Notes: generated from the sequence alone by a model not told the origin. Positions 1-5,862 are shown, counted from the first letter of the stretch. The stretch is 7,054 nucleotides of DNA from Sediminibacterium sp. (GCA_030832695.1 JAURIP010000081.1:1-7054), one strand, 5' to 3'. Numbers and translations: made by a program.

Positions 1-445
1 TCCTTGCTTCGTATATATCATGTGCAATTGGTTTTTGAACATAAACGTGTTTGCCTAATTGCATTGCAGCCATTGCTTGTACTGCGTGCATATGATCAGG
101 TGTAGATACAGAACATGCATCAAAATATTTGTGCTCTTTATCTAACATCTCTCTGTAATCCTTATAGTATTTTGCTTTAGGATAGCGTTGACGACTTTTC
201 ACTGCTTGTCTATCATCTACATCACATAAAAAAGCGATATCTGCTTTCCCAGAATTGTAAAAATTAAATAAATCACTTTCGCCTTTTCCACCGGATCCGA
301 TTCCGGCAACTTGTAATTTATCACTTGGCGAAATAAAACCTTTTCCTCCTAATACGTGTCTTGGCACTATATAGAAACCACCCATTGCAAGGGCAGAGTT
401 TCTTATAAAATCCCGACGACTGTTATTTGATTTGTTCTTGGACAT
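1..445 (-). CDS. Tat-exported Gfo/Idh/MocA-family oxidoreductase, N-terminal part (partial)
   Basis: The reading frame opens at an ATG (complement of 443-445) and runs without a stop off the left edge, giving 148 visible residues of a protein that in this family is usually about 400-470 aa. Residues 9-14 read SRRDFI, a twin-arginine motif, followed by a short hydrophobic stretch (ALAMGGFYIV), so export by the Tat system is expected. A Rossmann fold follows: a glycine-rich loop (GIGSGGKG, residues 48-55) and an acidic end of strand 2 (CDVDD, about 74-78) for NAD(P) binding. STPDHMHA (114-121) and the HVYVQKPIAHD segment (133-143) are typical of Gfo/Idh/MocA proteins. The usual EKP is QKP here, as I recall for many exported Bacteroidota and Planctomycetota members. 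The substrate is unknown, and the C-terminal substrate domain lies outside the window. It is transcribed divergently from the aldehyde dehydrogenase. Confidence 0.9.
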   Translation of the reverse strand, partial: MSKNKSNNSRRDFIRNSALAMGGFYIVPRHVLGGKGFISPSDKLQVAGIGSGGKGESDLFNFYNSGKADIAFLCDVDDRQAVKSRQRYPKAKYYKDYREMLDKEHKYFDACSVSTPDHMHAVQAMAAMQLGKHVYVQKPIAHDIYEAR

Positions 446-593
446 AGCAAACGGTTAATGGTTATAAAATCTTATTTTTTAAGTACGTTAAATTATATAA
501 AAATTGGGATAATTTGAAATAATTTTTACCAATGAAGTTCCCTCCTAGGTCCATTTGCCTAATTAAGCTTAAATTGCCCTATAATTTTATGCT
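446..593. other. Divergent intergenic region, AT-rich
   Basis: This 148-bp spacer separates the start codons of the oxidoreductase (minus) and the aldehyde dehydrogenase (plus), so it should hold promoters for both. No exact TAnnTTTG -7 box is present on either strand. The nearest matches are TAATTTTT at 520-527 and TATTTTTT at 473-480, neither with a well-spaced upstream TTG. A 7-bp AT-only inverted repeat (AAAAATT at 499-505, AATTTTT at 521-527) and a CCTAGG palindrome (544-549) are visible, but nothing shows that they are operators. No small ORF or RNA is supported. Confidence 0.5.
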
Positions 594-1961
594 ATGAGCT
601 CAAATATCAATGCACTTAAGGACTATTTCAATACTGGCGCAACCCAAACCTATGCGTTTAGATTACTTCAATTAGAAAGGCTAAAGAAAGCAGTCATGGA
701 TTCGGAAAAAATATTATATGAAGCATTGCATGCCGATCTTAAAAAAACAGACGAAGATGCTTGGGCCACAGAGGTTGGATTTTTCCTAAGTGAATTAAAC
801 CATACGATTAAGCATTTACAGGAATGGATGCAACCCAAATCAGTTGCTACTAATTTGGTGAACATGCCTTCGTCAAGTTATACCATACAAGAACCTTTGG
901 GTGTGGTTTGTATTATTGCACCTTGGAACTATCCATTTCAGTTATTGTTTACACCATTAATAGGAGCAATTGCTGGAGGTAATTGTGCTGTATTAAAACC
1001 AAGTGAATTTGCACCAGCAACGGCAAAAGTAATGGCTAAAATAGTGGACGACTTATTTCCAAATAATTATATGCTTTATTTAGAAGGGGATGGCGCAACC
1101 GTATTGCCTCCTTTATTAACCGAGAATAGATTTGATCATATTTTTTATACAGGTAGTACAGCGGTGGGGAAAATAATTTACAAATACGCTGCAGAACAAC
1201 TCGTACCAGTGACTTTAGAACTAGGTGGTAAAAGTCCTGCTGTGATTACGGCTGATGCAAATTTGAGAGTAGCAGCACGTCGTTTGGCGAGCCCTAAATT
1301 TTCCAATTGTGGTCAAATGTGTATTGCACCTGACTATATTTTAGTACCGACTGATTTAAAGGATAAATTAATTAAAGAATTAATTATTGCGATTCAATCA
1401 TTTTATGGTGCAGAAGCAGAAGCGTCAGAACATTATGGAAAAATTATCAATGACAAACAATGGTTGCGGATCACTAGTTATTTGTCGGAAGGGGAGATTG
1501 TTTATGGCGGAAAGTCAAACAGAGAAAAATTATTTATTGAACCAACCATCATGACAGGTATTCATGAAGATGCAAAAATTATGCAGGATGAAATTTTTGG
1601 CCCCATACTTCCTATTCTTACTTACACATCCAAGGAAGAAGCTTTGGCCATTATACAAAAAAATCCAAACCCATTGGCCTTTTATGTTTTCACTGAAAAC
1701 AAAGTTGATGAACAATATTGGTTAACCAATGTACCCTCTGGAGGTGCATGTGTAAATAATGCCACTATGCATATTACCAATCATGAGTTACCTTTTGGTG
1801 GTAGAGGTTTTAGTGGAACAGGGGGCTATCATGGCAAGTTAAGTTTTGACACATTTACGCATACGAAGTCGGTATTAAAAACACCTACTTGGATAGATCC
1901 TAGTTTTAAATATCCGCCCTATAAAGGCAAAGCTTGGTTATTGAAAAGATTGATTGGGTAA
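594..1961 (+). CDS. Aldehyde dehydrogenase, class 3-like (NAD(P)-dependent)
   Basis: This 455-aa protein matches the length of class 3 aldehyde dehydrogenases (about 450-490 aa) and is complete. It should oxidise aldehydes, probably medium- or long-chain aliphatic or aromatic ones, to carboxylic acids with NAD(P)+. The main landmarks are in place: PWNYP with the oxyanion asparagine N112; cofactor loop GSTAVG (187-192); LELGGKSP with general-base E209; catalytic cysteine C243 in NCGQMCIAPDY; and EIFGP with E333 and F335 contacting the nicotinamide ribose. The C-terminal block ELPFGGRGFSGTGGYHGK (398-415) followed by SFDTFTHTKS is the class 3 signature. The segment before the catalytic Cys reads ASPKF, where most relatives have a WGKF-like sequence. 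The ATG at 594 gives a natural N-terminus; no Shine-Dalgarno is visible, as is usual in Bacteroidota. The peroxidase gene follows after 67 bp, a plausible partner in clearing lipid-peroxidation products. The exact substrate cannot be read from sequence. Confidence 0.95.
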   Translation: MSSNINALKDYFNTGATQTYAFRLLQLERLKKAVMDSEKILYEALHADLKKTDEDAWATEVGFFLSELNHTIKHLQEWMQPKSVATNLVNMPSSSYTIQEPLGVVCIIAPWNYPFQLLFTPLIGAIAGGNCAVLKPSEFAPATAKVMAKIVDDLFPNNYMLYLEGDGATVLPPLLTENRFDHIFYTGSTAVGKIIYKYAAEQLVPVTLELGGKSPAVITADANLRVAARRLASPKFSNCGQMCIAPDYILVPTDLKDKLIKELIIAIQSFYGAEAEASEHYGKIINDKQWLRITSYLSEGEIVYGGKSNREKLFIEPTIMTGIHEDAKIMQDEIFGPILPILTYTSKEEALAIIQKNPNPLAFYVFTENKVDEQYWLTNVPSGGACVNNATMHITNHELPFGGRGFSGTGGYHGKLSFDTFTHTKSVLKTPTWIDPSFKYPPYKGKAWLLKRLIG

Positions 1962-1991
1962 TCAAGTTATTATTTTTTGCAAACTGCTCAC

Positions 1992-1999
1992 TAAATTTG
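1992..1999 (+). promoter_or_regulatory. Candidate -7 box for the peroxidase gene
   Basis: TAAATTTG is an exact match to the Bacteroidota -7 consensus TAnnTTTG and lies in the 67-bp gap before the ATG at 2029, implying a leader of roughly 20 nt. No TTG is found at the expected 17-23 bp upstream, so the -33 half is missing and the call is weak. If real, the peroxidase can be transcribed independently of the aldehyde dehydrogenase. Confidence 0.3.
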
Positions 2000-2028
2000 A
2001 ATTACAATTGAAGAATAAAAAAAAGATC

Positions 2029-2685
2029 ATGATAAAAGTTGCCATTGCTATTGGAATATTAGTTTCTGCTGCTGTGTTAATGAAGAAGAAGGATATGTCC
2101 TATCGACAATCCATTTTGAAATCCATTTACCCAATGATTATGCGGTCAACGAATGCAAGTGGTAAAAAGAAATTATTGGAAAATAAAAATGGCGCGATGC
2201 CTGCAAGCTCCATTTATGATGTAAAGGCAACAACTATTGATGGCAACCCATTTAATTTTTCGGAGCTAAAAGGGAAAAAAATATTGATTGTAAATACGGC
2301 TAGCGATTGTGGATATACAGGTCAATATGAAGCACTTGAAAAATTATACCAACAATACAAAGGACAATTAGTGGTGATTGGATTCCCGGCCAATGATTTT
2401 AAAGGACAAGAAAAAAGTGACAATCAAGATATTGCTGCTTTTTGTAAAAAAAATTATGGCGTTAGTTTTCCTTTAATGGAAAAAAGCATTGTTATCAAAA
2501 AGAATAATCAAAATTTGGTACATAAATGGTTGTCTGATCCTTCACTGAATGGTTGGTGTAATCAGGAGCCAGCCTGGAATTTTTGTAAATATTTAATTAA
2601 TGAACAGGGCGTGTTGGTGAATTATTTTCCAATGACCATTGATCCATTAGATCCTTTAGTCATTGCGGCTATCGAGAAAAAATAA
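2029..2685 (+). CDS. Glutathione peroxidase-family thiol peroxidase with N-terminal membrane anchor
   Basis: This 218-aa protein of the GPx family (thioredoxin fold) should reduce hydroperoxides. Residues 3-18 form a hydrophobic segment followed by KKKD, suggesting a membrane anchor or uncleaved signal. A linker to about residue 60 follows, making the protein longer than the usual 160-aa GPx. Family motifs are NTASDCGYTGQY (89-100, peroxidatic Cys94), GFPANDF (118-124) and WNFCKYLI (183-190, Trp183 and Asn184). Cys139 in the AAFCKKNYGVSFP segment sits where thioredoxin-dependent, two-cysteine GPx proteins carry the resolving Cys, so thioredoxin is the likelier reductant than glutathione. The usual FPCNQF block has Ala for Cys and Asp (D123) for the catalytic Gln. 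I chose the ATG at 2029, preceded by an A-rich leader. An in-frame TTG at 1954 would overlap the upstream gene and put polar sequence before the hydrophobic segment. It ends 12 bp from the convergent dus gene. Confidence 0.9.
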   Translation: MIKVAIAIGILVSAAVLMKKKDMSYRQSILKSIYPMIMRSTNASGKKKLLENKNGAMPASSIYDVKATTIDGNPFNFSELKGKKILIVNTASDCGYTGQYEALEKLYQQYKGQLVVIGFPANDFKGQEKSDNQDIAAFCKKNYGVSFPLMEKSIVIKKNNQNLVHKWLSDPSLNGWCNQEPAWNFCKYLINEQGVLVNYFPMTIDPLDPLVIAAIEKK

Positions 2686-2697
2686 TTTCAGAATTAA

Positions 2698-3735
2698 TTA
2701 AATAGGGCAGTGTTCGTGGTAATTTTCTAAAACAATATGACCTGATTCAATCACCATGTCCTTGTAGTTTTCTTTTATCTCATCTAAGATAGCTTCCACT
2801 TCCTTTGGATCAGTGATACGCACTAGTTTATTTCGATATTCTTTTATATTAGGTAAACCCCTTAAATAATTAGCATAGTGACGTCGCATTTCATTGATGC
2901 CTGCAATCGGTCCCTTCCATTCCATTGATTTTATTAAATGTTTGCGCGCTACTTCCACACGTTCCTCAATCGTAGGATCGGCACGTCTGTTACCTGTTTC
3001 AACAAAATGTTTTATTTCTCTAAAAATCCATGGATATCCAATAGCAGCACGACCAATCATAATACCATCCACACCATATCGGTTTTTATATTCTAATGCT
3101 TTTTCGGGTGAATTAATATCACCATTTCCAAAAATGGGAATATGAATGCGTGGATCGTTTTTTATTTCACCAATCAAGGTCCAATCTGCTTCCCCTTTAT
3201 ACATTTGTGTACGCGTGCGTCCATGAATGGCTAGGGCTTTGATGCCTACATCCTGCAATCGCAATGCTACTTCATGTATATTTCTTGTACTATCATCCCA
3301 GCCTAATCTTGTTTTTACAGTGACGGGTAGGTTGGTACTTTTTACGACCGCTTCGGTCAATCGCACCATCAAATCCAAATCCTTTAAAACACCAGCACCT
3401 GCTCCTTTGGTCACCACTTTTTTTACGGGGCAACCAAAATTAATATCAATCAAATCGGGATTTACGGTGTCAACAATTTTGGTACACATGGCCATTGCCT
3501 CTTCATCACCGCCAAATATTTGTATACCAATAGGACGTTCGTAATCATAAATATCTAGCTTTTGGCGGCTTTTTATTGCATCTCGAATTAAGCCTTCACT
3601 ACTGATAAATTCAGTATACATTAAGTCCGCACCATTGTCCTTACATACTGCTCTAAATGGAGGATCACTTACATCCTCCATGGGCGCTAGTAAAAGCGGA
3701 AAATCGGGCAACACAATAGGACCTATTTTAACCAT
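2698..3735 (-). CDS. dusB: tRNA-dihydrouridine synthase, DusB type
   Basis: This complete 345-aa flavoenzyme reduces specific uridines in the tRNA D-loop to dihydrouridine using FMN and NAD(P)H in the cytoplasm. The TIM-barrel start is LLLAPMEDVSDPPFR (14-28), the FMN-binding opening of Dus proteins. The Dus signature DINFGCPVKKV (97-107) contains the catalytic acid Cys102 and is followed by KGAGAGVLKD (110-119). Other FMN and active-site blocks are VKTRLGWDD (140-148, Lys141), AIHGRTR (169-175, His171), FGNGDI (202-207) and MIGRAAIGYPWIF (226-238). The C-terminal helical domain (about 250-345) contributes to tRNA binding. The layout and length fit DusB/NifR3; the exact uridine modified cannot be assigned from sequence. 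The start ATG (complement of 3733-3735) gives the natural N-terminus MVKIGPIVLP. A good promoter lies upstream at 3771-3805. The gene is convergent with the peroxidase and divergent from the CPBP gene. Confidence 0.95.
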   Translation of the reverse strand: MVKIGPIVLPDFPLLLAPMEDVSDPPFRAVCKDNGADLMYTEFISSEGLIRDAIKSRQKLDIYDYERPIGIQIFGGDEEAMAMCTKIVDTVNPDLIDINFGCPVKKVVTKGAGAGVLKDLDLMVRLTEAVVKSTNLPVTVKTRLGWDDSTRNIHEVALRLQDVGIKALAIHGRTRTQMYKGEADWTLIGEIKNDPRIHIPIFGNGDINSPEKALEYKNRYGVDGIMIGRAAIGYPWIFREIKHFVETGNRRADPTIEERVEVARKHLIKSMEWKGPIAGINEMRRHYANYLRGLPNIKEYRNKLVRITDPKEVEAILDEIKENYKDMVIESGHIVLENYHEHCPI

Positions 3736-3745
3736 ATGATTTCAT

Positions 3746-3754
3746 TATCTTGCA
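3746..3754 (+). promoter_or_regulatory. Weak candidate -7 box for the CPBP gene
   Basis: TATCTTGCA resembles the frequent Bacteroidota -7 form TATCTTTGCA with one T missing. It would place transcription start near 3758 and give a leader of about 40 nt before the ATG at 3799. No TTG is visible 17-23 bp upstream, where the sequence is already the start of the dus gene. This is a tentative call based on resemblance alone. Confidence 0.22.
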
Positions 3755-3770
3755 TCCTAGTGGATACGAT

Positions 3771-3805
3771 TGCAAATGTACCAATAAATTGCTTTTACAT
3801 GTCAA
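3771..3805 (-). promoter_or_regulatory. Bacteroidota-type promoter for dusB
   Basis: On the minus strand this reads TTGAC (from position 3805), then TACATTTGCA (3780 down to 3771). The TTG -33 element and the exact TAnnTTTG -7 box are separated by 22 bp, within the 17-23 bp reported for this phylum. Transcription would begin near 3765-3768, leaving a leader of about 30 nt before the dus ATG. The same TACATTTGCA 10-mer occurs upstream of the decarboxylase gene. The element covers the region a longer CPBP reading frame would occupy, which favours the CPBP start at 3799. Confidence 0.55.
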
Positions 3806-4716
3806 GTTCAGAAACTTCCATATTTCAACTGCCTCCCGGCCTAAAAATGGCCGTTTTTATAGGATTGTCTGGTATCAGCCTAATTTTAGGGGGCATGATC
3901 AGCTTTTCAATTGCTGCTGCCTTATTGCATATACCTTTTAGTGGGCTACAATCTGCTTTATTACTGCCTCAAAATGCATCCATTGCACAGTTTGCCAACG
4001 CACTTGCCTCCATTATTGCCTTTGGATTACCTGGTATTGTGGTCGCCTTATTTAGTAAGAATACATTAGTGTCGGAATTAGGATTTGCGCGTATTAAAAA
4101 TTGGAACCAAATAGGACTTGTTGTTTTAATTGCCATCACCGGATTATTTTTAAGTGGCGCTTTAGGTGACCTAACTGAAAAAATTCCTATCCCAATTGCT
4201 TTGAGAAATTGGGCAACACAAATGGAAGGTCAATATAAGAAAGCATTGTATGCAATGACGCAAATGAAGTCGGTCCTCGATTTATTGTTTGCTATTATCG
4301 CAGTAGCAGTGGTGCCTGCCATCGTAGAAGAATTATTTTTTAGGGCAAGCCTACAAAAAATATTAATAGAATGGACCGGTAAGCCTTATTTGGCAATTAT
4401 AGTGACTGCGCTCATATTTAGCGCTTTTCATTTTTCTTATTTTGGTTTTTTATCCCGTATGTCATTGGGCATTATTTTAGGCATTATTTATTTTTATACA
4501 AAAACTATTTGGCTGCCCATGCTAATGCATTTCATCAATAACGGGATAGGTATCACTATCTTATATTTTGTACGAGACAATCCTAAAAAAATGGACGCTG
4601 TCATTGATGGTAATCTTCCTTACTATTGGGTGGTCCTTGCCCTATTGGTCATTATTATATTGTGTAAAAAATTAAAAGAAACAACCCATCATGTCGAATT
4701 GGAAAAAAGTATTTAG
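3799..4716 (+). CDS. CPBP-family intramembrane metalloprotease (CAAX protease/bacteriocin-processing type)
   Basis: This 305-aa polytopic membrane protein belongs to the CPBP/Abi (Rce1-like) family of glutamate-type intramembrane proteases. Several hydrophobic segments are visible, including about 16-41, 65-85, 106-122, 161-178, 198-212, 218-235, 243-259 and 276-290. Core motifs are present: EELFFR (Glu177, Glu178, Arg182) as the EExxxR motif, FSAFH (Phe207-His211) as FxxxH, and HFINN (His244-Asn248) as HxxxN. The substrate is unknown; prenylated-protein processing is known only for some relatives. I chose the ATG at 3799, which begins MSSSETSIF. The frame stays open upstream to an ATG at 3736 that abuts the dus start codon, but the extra 21 residues would be encoded across the dus promoter and look unconserved. 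The end of the gene overlaps the DUF2007 gene by 26 bp. The frame closes with three tandem in-frame TAG codons (4714-4722). Confidence 0.88.
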   Translation: MSSSETSIFQLPPGLKMAVFIGLSGISLILGGMISFSIAAALLHIPFSGLQSALLLPQNASIAQFANALASIIAFGLPGIVVALFSKNTLVSELGFARIKNWNQIGLVVLIAITGLFLSGALGDLTEKIPIPIALRNWATQMEGQYKKALYAMTQMKSVLDLLFAIIAVAVVPAIVEELFFRASLQKILIEWTGKPYLAIIVTALIFSAFHFSYFGFLSRMSLGIILGIIYFYTKTIWLPMLMHFINNGIGITILYFVRDNPKKMDAVIDGNLPYYWVVLALLVIIILCKKLKETTHHVELEKSI

Positions 4717-4894
4717 TAGTAGTCAGTTAGCTGTAGCTTCTATGGTTTCGGGCATTTTGATGGAACAACAAATTCAAACAAATGTGTTAAACAAGATTGA
4801 TTCTTCCTATATTTTTTTAGGGGAGGTAGAAGTTTATGTTTTAGCTGCTGATTATGAAAATGCATTACTAATTATTAAAGATTTTCAAGTTTAA
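4691..4894 (+). CDS. DUF2007-family small protein (putative signal-transducing protein)
   Basis: This 67-aa soluble protein resembles DUF2007, a small alpha/beta fold annotated as a putative prokaryotic signal-transducing domain, without an established function. Recognisable features are the N-terminal NWKKVFSSSQ, an amphipathic helix (about 12-27) resembling the family's AxxVxGxLExxxI pattern, NKIDSSYIFLGEVEVYV (34-50) matching the usual NKKDSSY...IEVYV, and a closing helix with ENALLIIKDF. No membrane segment is present. The ATG at 4691 lies inside the end of the CPBP gene in a different frame, an overlap of 26 bp that suggests translational coupling. cdsA follows after 73 bp. Genes of this family near cdsA are, as I recall, common in Bacteroidota, so a link to envelope-lipid synthesis or the CPBP protease is possible but unproven. 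Confidence 0.85.
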   Translation: MSNWKKVFSSSQLAVASMVSGILMEQQIQTNVLNKIDSSYIFLGEVEVYVLAADYENALLIIKDFQV

Positions 4895-4902
4895 TTTTTT
4901 TA

Positions 4903-4910
4903 TAAATTTA
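4903..4910 (+). promoter_or_regulatory. Weak candidate -7 box upstream of cdsA
   Basis: TAAATTTA matches TAnnTTTG at seven of eight positions and lies in the 73-bp gap between the DUF2007 gene and cdsA. No TTG is present at the expected upstream distance. The gap ends in an A-rich leader (4951-4967) directly before the cdsA ATG. cdsA could equally be read through from the upstream genes. Confidence 0.2.
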
Positions 4911-4967
4911 CCATCCAATAACGAAGTGTTCAGTTTTGTATTCCTTAAATATTAAAAATAAAAATTT

Positions 4968-5828
4968 ATGGCACTTAATTTTTCAGTTTTAAAAGTAAGG
5001 ACTATTTCAGCAGTTATTTTTGGTGCAATTATGATTGGTGGAATTTTGTGGAACCAATGGTCCTTTTTTGCATTATTTACAATCATACAGTTGGGCTGTT
5101 TATATGAGTATCAAAAATTAATGCGCATTATTGTTCCCGTATATGCGGCCATTACCAAATTTCATCAATGGGGTGTTATAGCGATCGGGGTGTTTACCAC
5201 GGTTGCCTTAGCATCATTGCCATTTGCCTATCAAGGAGTTTCTTTGACTACCTATGCTACTTATAGTGTCATTGCGGTTGCTGTTATTATTTTACTTGCG
5301 GAGCTGGTTTCAAAAAAAATAAATTTTAAAGCACTTATGGTGTCTGCTGTGGGCATTGTATATATTTCCATGGGCTTATCTTTAATTTTTCCTTTAAGGG
5401 CGATTATGAGTAATTCTTTTATTGGAGATATTGGCTATACCATTCCACTTATTTTAATTATAACCATCTGGGTGAATGATACTGCTGCTTATTTAGTGGG
5501 GTCTTTGATTGGTCGACGGCCGTTGTCCTCTATTTCGCCCAATAAAACATGGGAAGGTACCATTGCAGGCATCCTAATTTCAGTTTTATTGGTGACTAAA
5601 ATTGTGGGTCAATATATTCCTTTAAATGAACGATCCATTTTATTGATAAGTATAGTAGCTGCTGTAGCAGGTACTTTTGGGGACTTAGTGGAAAGTAAAT
5701 TAAAACGATTAGCGGGAGTAAAGGACAGTGGCACGATGATGCCTGGTCATGGTGGATTTTTGGACCGATTTGATTCTATATTACTGGCTACTCCCTTTGT
5801 TTGGTTATTGATTCAACTTGTATATTAA
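4968..5828 (+). CDS. cdsA: Phosphatidate cytidylyltransferase (CDP-diglyceride synthase)
   Basis: This complete 286-aa integral membrane enzyme makes CDP-diacylglycerol from CTP and phosphatidic acid, the branch point for bacterial phospholipids. About eight hydrophobic segments are spread through the protein, the first near residues 12-40. WVNDTAAYLVGSLIGRR (168-184) and SPNKTWEG (190-197) are characteristic CdsA blocks. The CDP-diglyceride synthase signature spans residues 243-269, with KLKR (244-247), KDSG (252-255), PGHGG (259-263) and DRFD (266-269) intact; its acidic residues bind the catalytic metals. The start ATG sits behind an A-rich leader and gives a natural N-terminus. The decarboxylase gene follows after 34 bp, so the pair serves phosphatidylethanolamine synthesis, with the phosphatidylserine synthase step encoded elsewhere. 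The downstream gene's promoter appears to lie in the last codons of this gene. Confidence 0.96.
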   Translation: MALNFSVLKVRTISAVIFGAIMIGGILWNQWSFFALFTIIQLGCLYEYQKLMRIIVPVYAAITKFHQWGVIAIGVFTTVALASLPFAYQGVSLTTYATYSVIAVAVIILLAELVSKKINFKALMVSAVGIVYISMGLSLIFPLRAIMSNSFIGDIGYTIPLILIITIWVNDTAAYLVGSLIGRRPLSSISPNKTWEGTIAGILISVLLVTKIVGQYIPLNERSILLISIVAAVAGTFGDLVESKLKRLAGVKDSGTMMPGHGGFLDRFDSILLATPFVWLLIQLVY

Positions 5829-5843
5829 TGTTTTACATTTGCA
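5808..5843 (+). promoter_or_regulatory. Bacteroidota-type promoter for the decarboxylase gene, within the 3' end of cdsA
   Basis: TTG at 5808-5810 is followed after 23 bp by TACATTTGCA at 5834-5843, which contains an exact TAnnTTTG -7 box. The spacing is at the upper end of the reported 17-23 bp range. Transcription would start near 5846-5849, giving a leader of about 15 nt before the ATG at 5863. The -7 10-mer is identical to that of the dus promoter. It suggests that the decarboxylase can be transcribed separately from cdsA. Confidence 0.5.
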
Positions 5844-5862
5844 CTTTAATAAAATAAGAAAT

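Noticed and set aside
465..480. Hairpin-like AAAAT-CTT-ATTTT with a T-run near the oxidoreductase start
   Set aside because: It is a five-bp A/T stem located upstream of a start codon, not downstream of a gene end, so a terminator is unlikely.
541..547. AGGAGG-like Shine-Dalgarno sequence on the minus strand
   Set aside because: No start codon follows at a suitable distance on that strand, and this phylum rarely uses Shine-Dalgarno sequences.
668..865. Minus-strand open frame of 65 codons inside the aldehyde dehydrogenase gene
   Set aside because: It lies wholly within a strongly supported gene on the other strand and resembles no known protein, so it is a shadow frame.
1530..1715. Minus-strand open frame of 61 codons inside the aldehyde dehydrogenase gene
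   Set aside because: Shadow of the real gene; it covers the conserved EIFGP region on the opposite strand.
1954..2028. TTG-initiated N-terminal extension of the peroxidase
   Set aside because: It overlaps the end of the aldehyde dehydrogenase, contains a candidate -7 box, and the ATG at 2029 has an A-rich leader and a sensible membrane segment.
2686..2701. TTAATTAA palindrome between the peroxidase and dusB as a possible bidirectional terminator
   Set aside because: It is a short AT-only palindrome without a stable stem or a following T-run; it coincides with the dusB stop codon.
2894..3544. Two plus-strand open frames (2894-3145 and 3227-3544) opposite dusB
   Set aside because: Both are antisense to conserved Dus motifs and show no recognisable domain.
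3750..3941. Plus-strand open frame of 63 codons overlapping the CPBP start
   Set aside because: It overlaps the CPBP gene in another frame, has no recognisable features and has a low-quality composition.
5818..5862. TTG-initiated N-terminal extension of the decarboxylase
   Set aside because: It overlaps cdsA, spans the TACATTTGCA promoter box, and adds residues outside the family's usual N-terminus.
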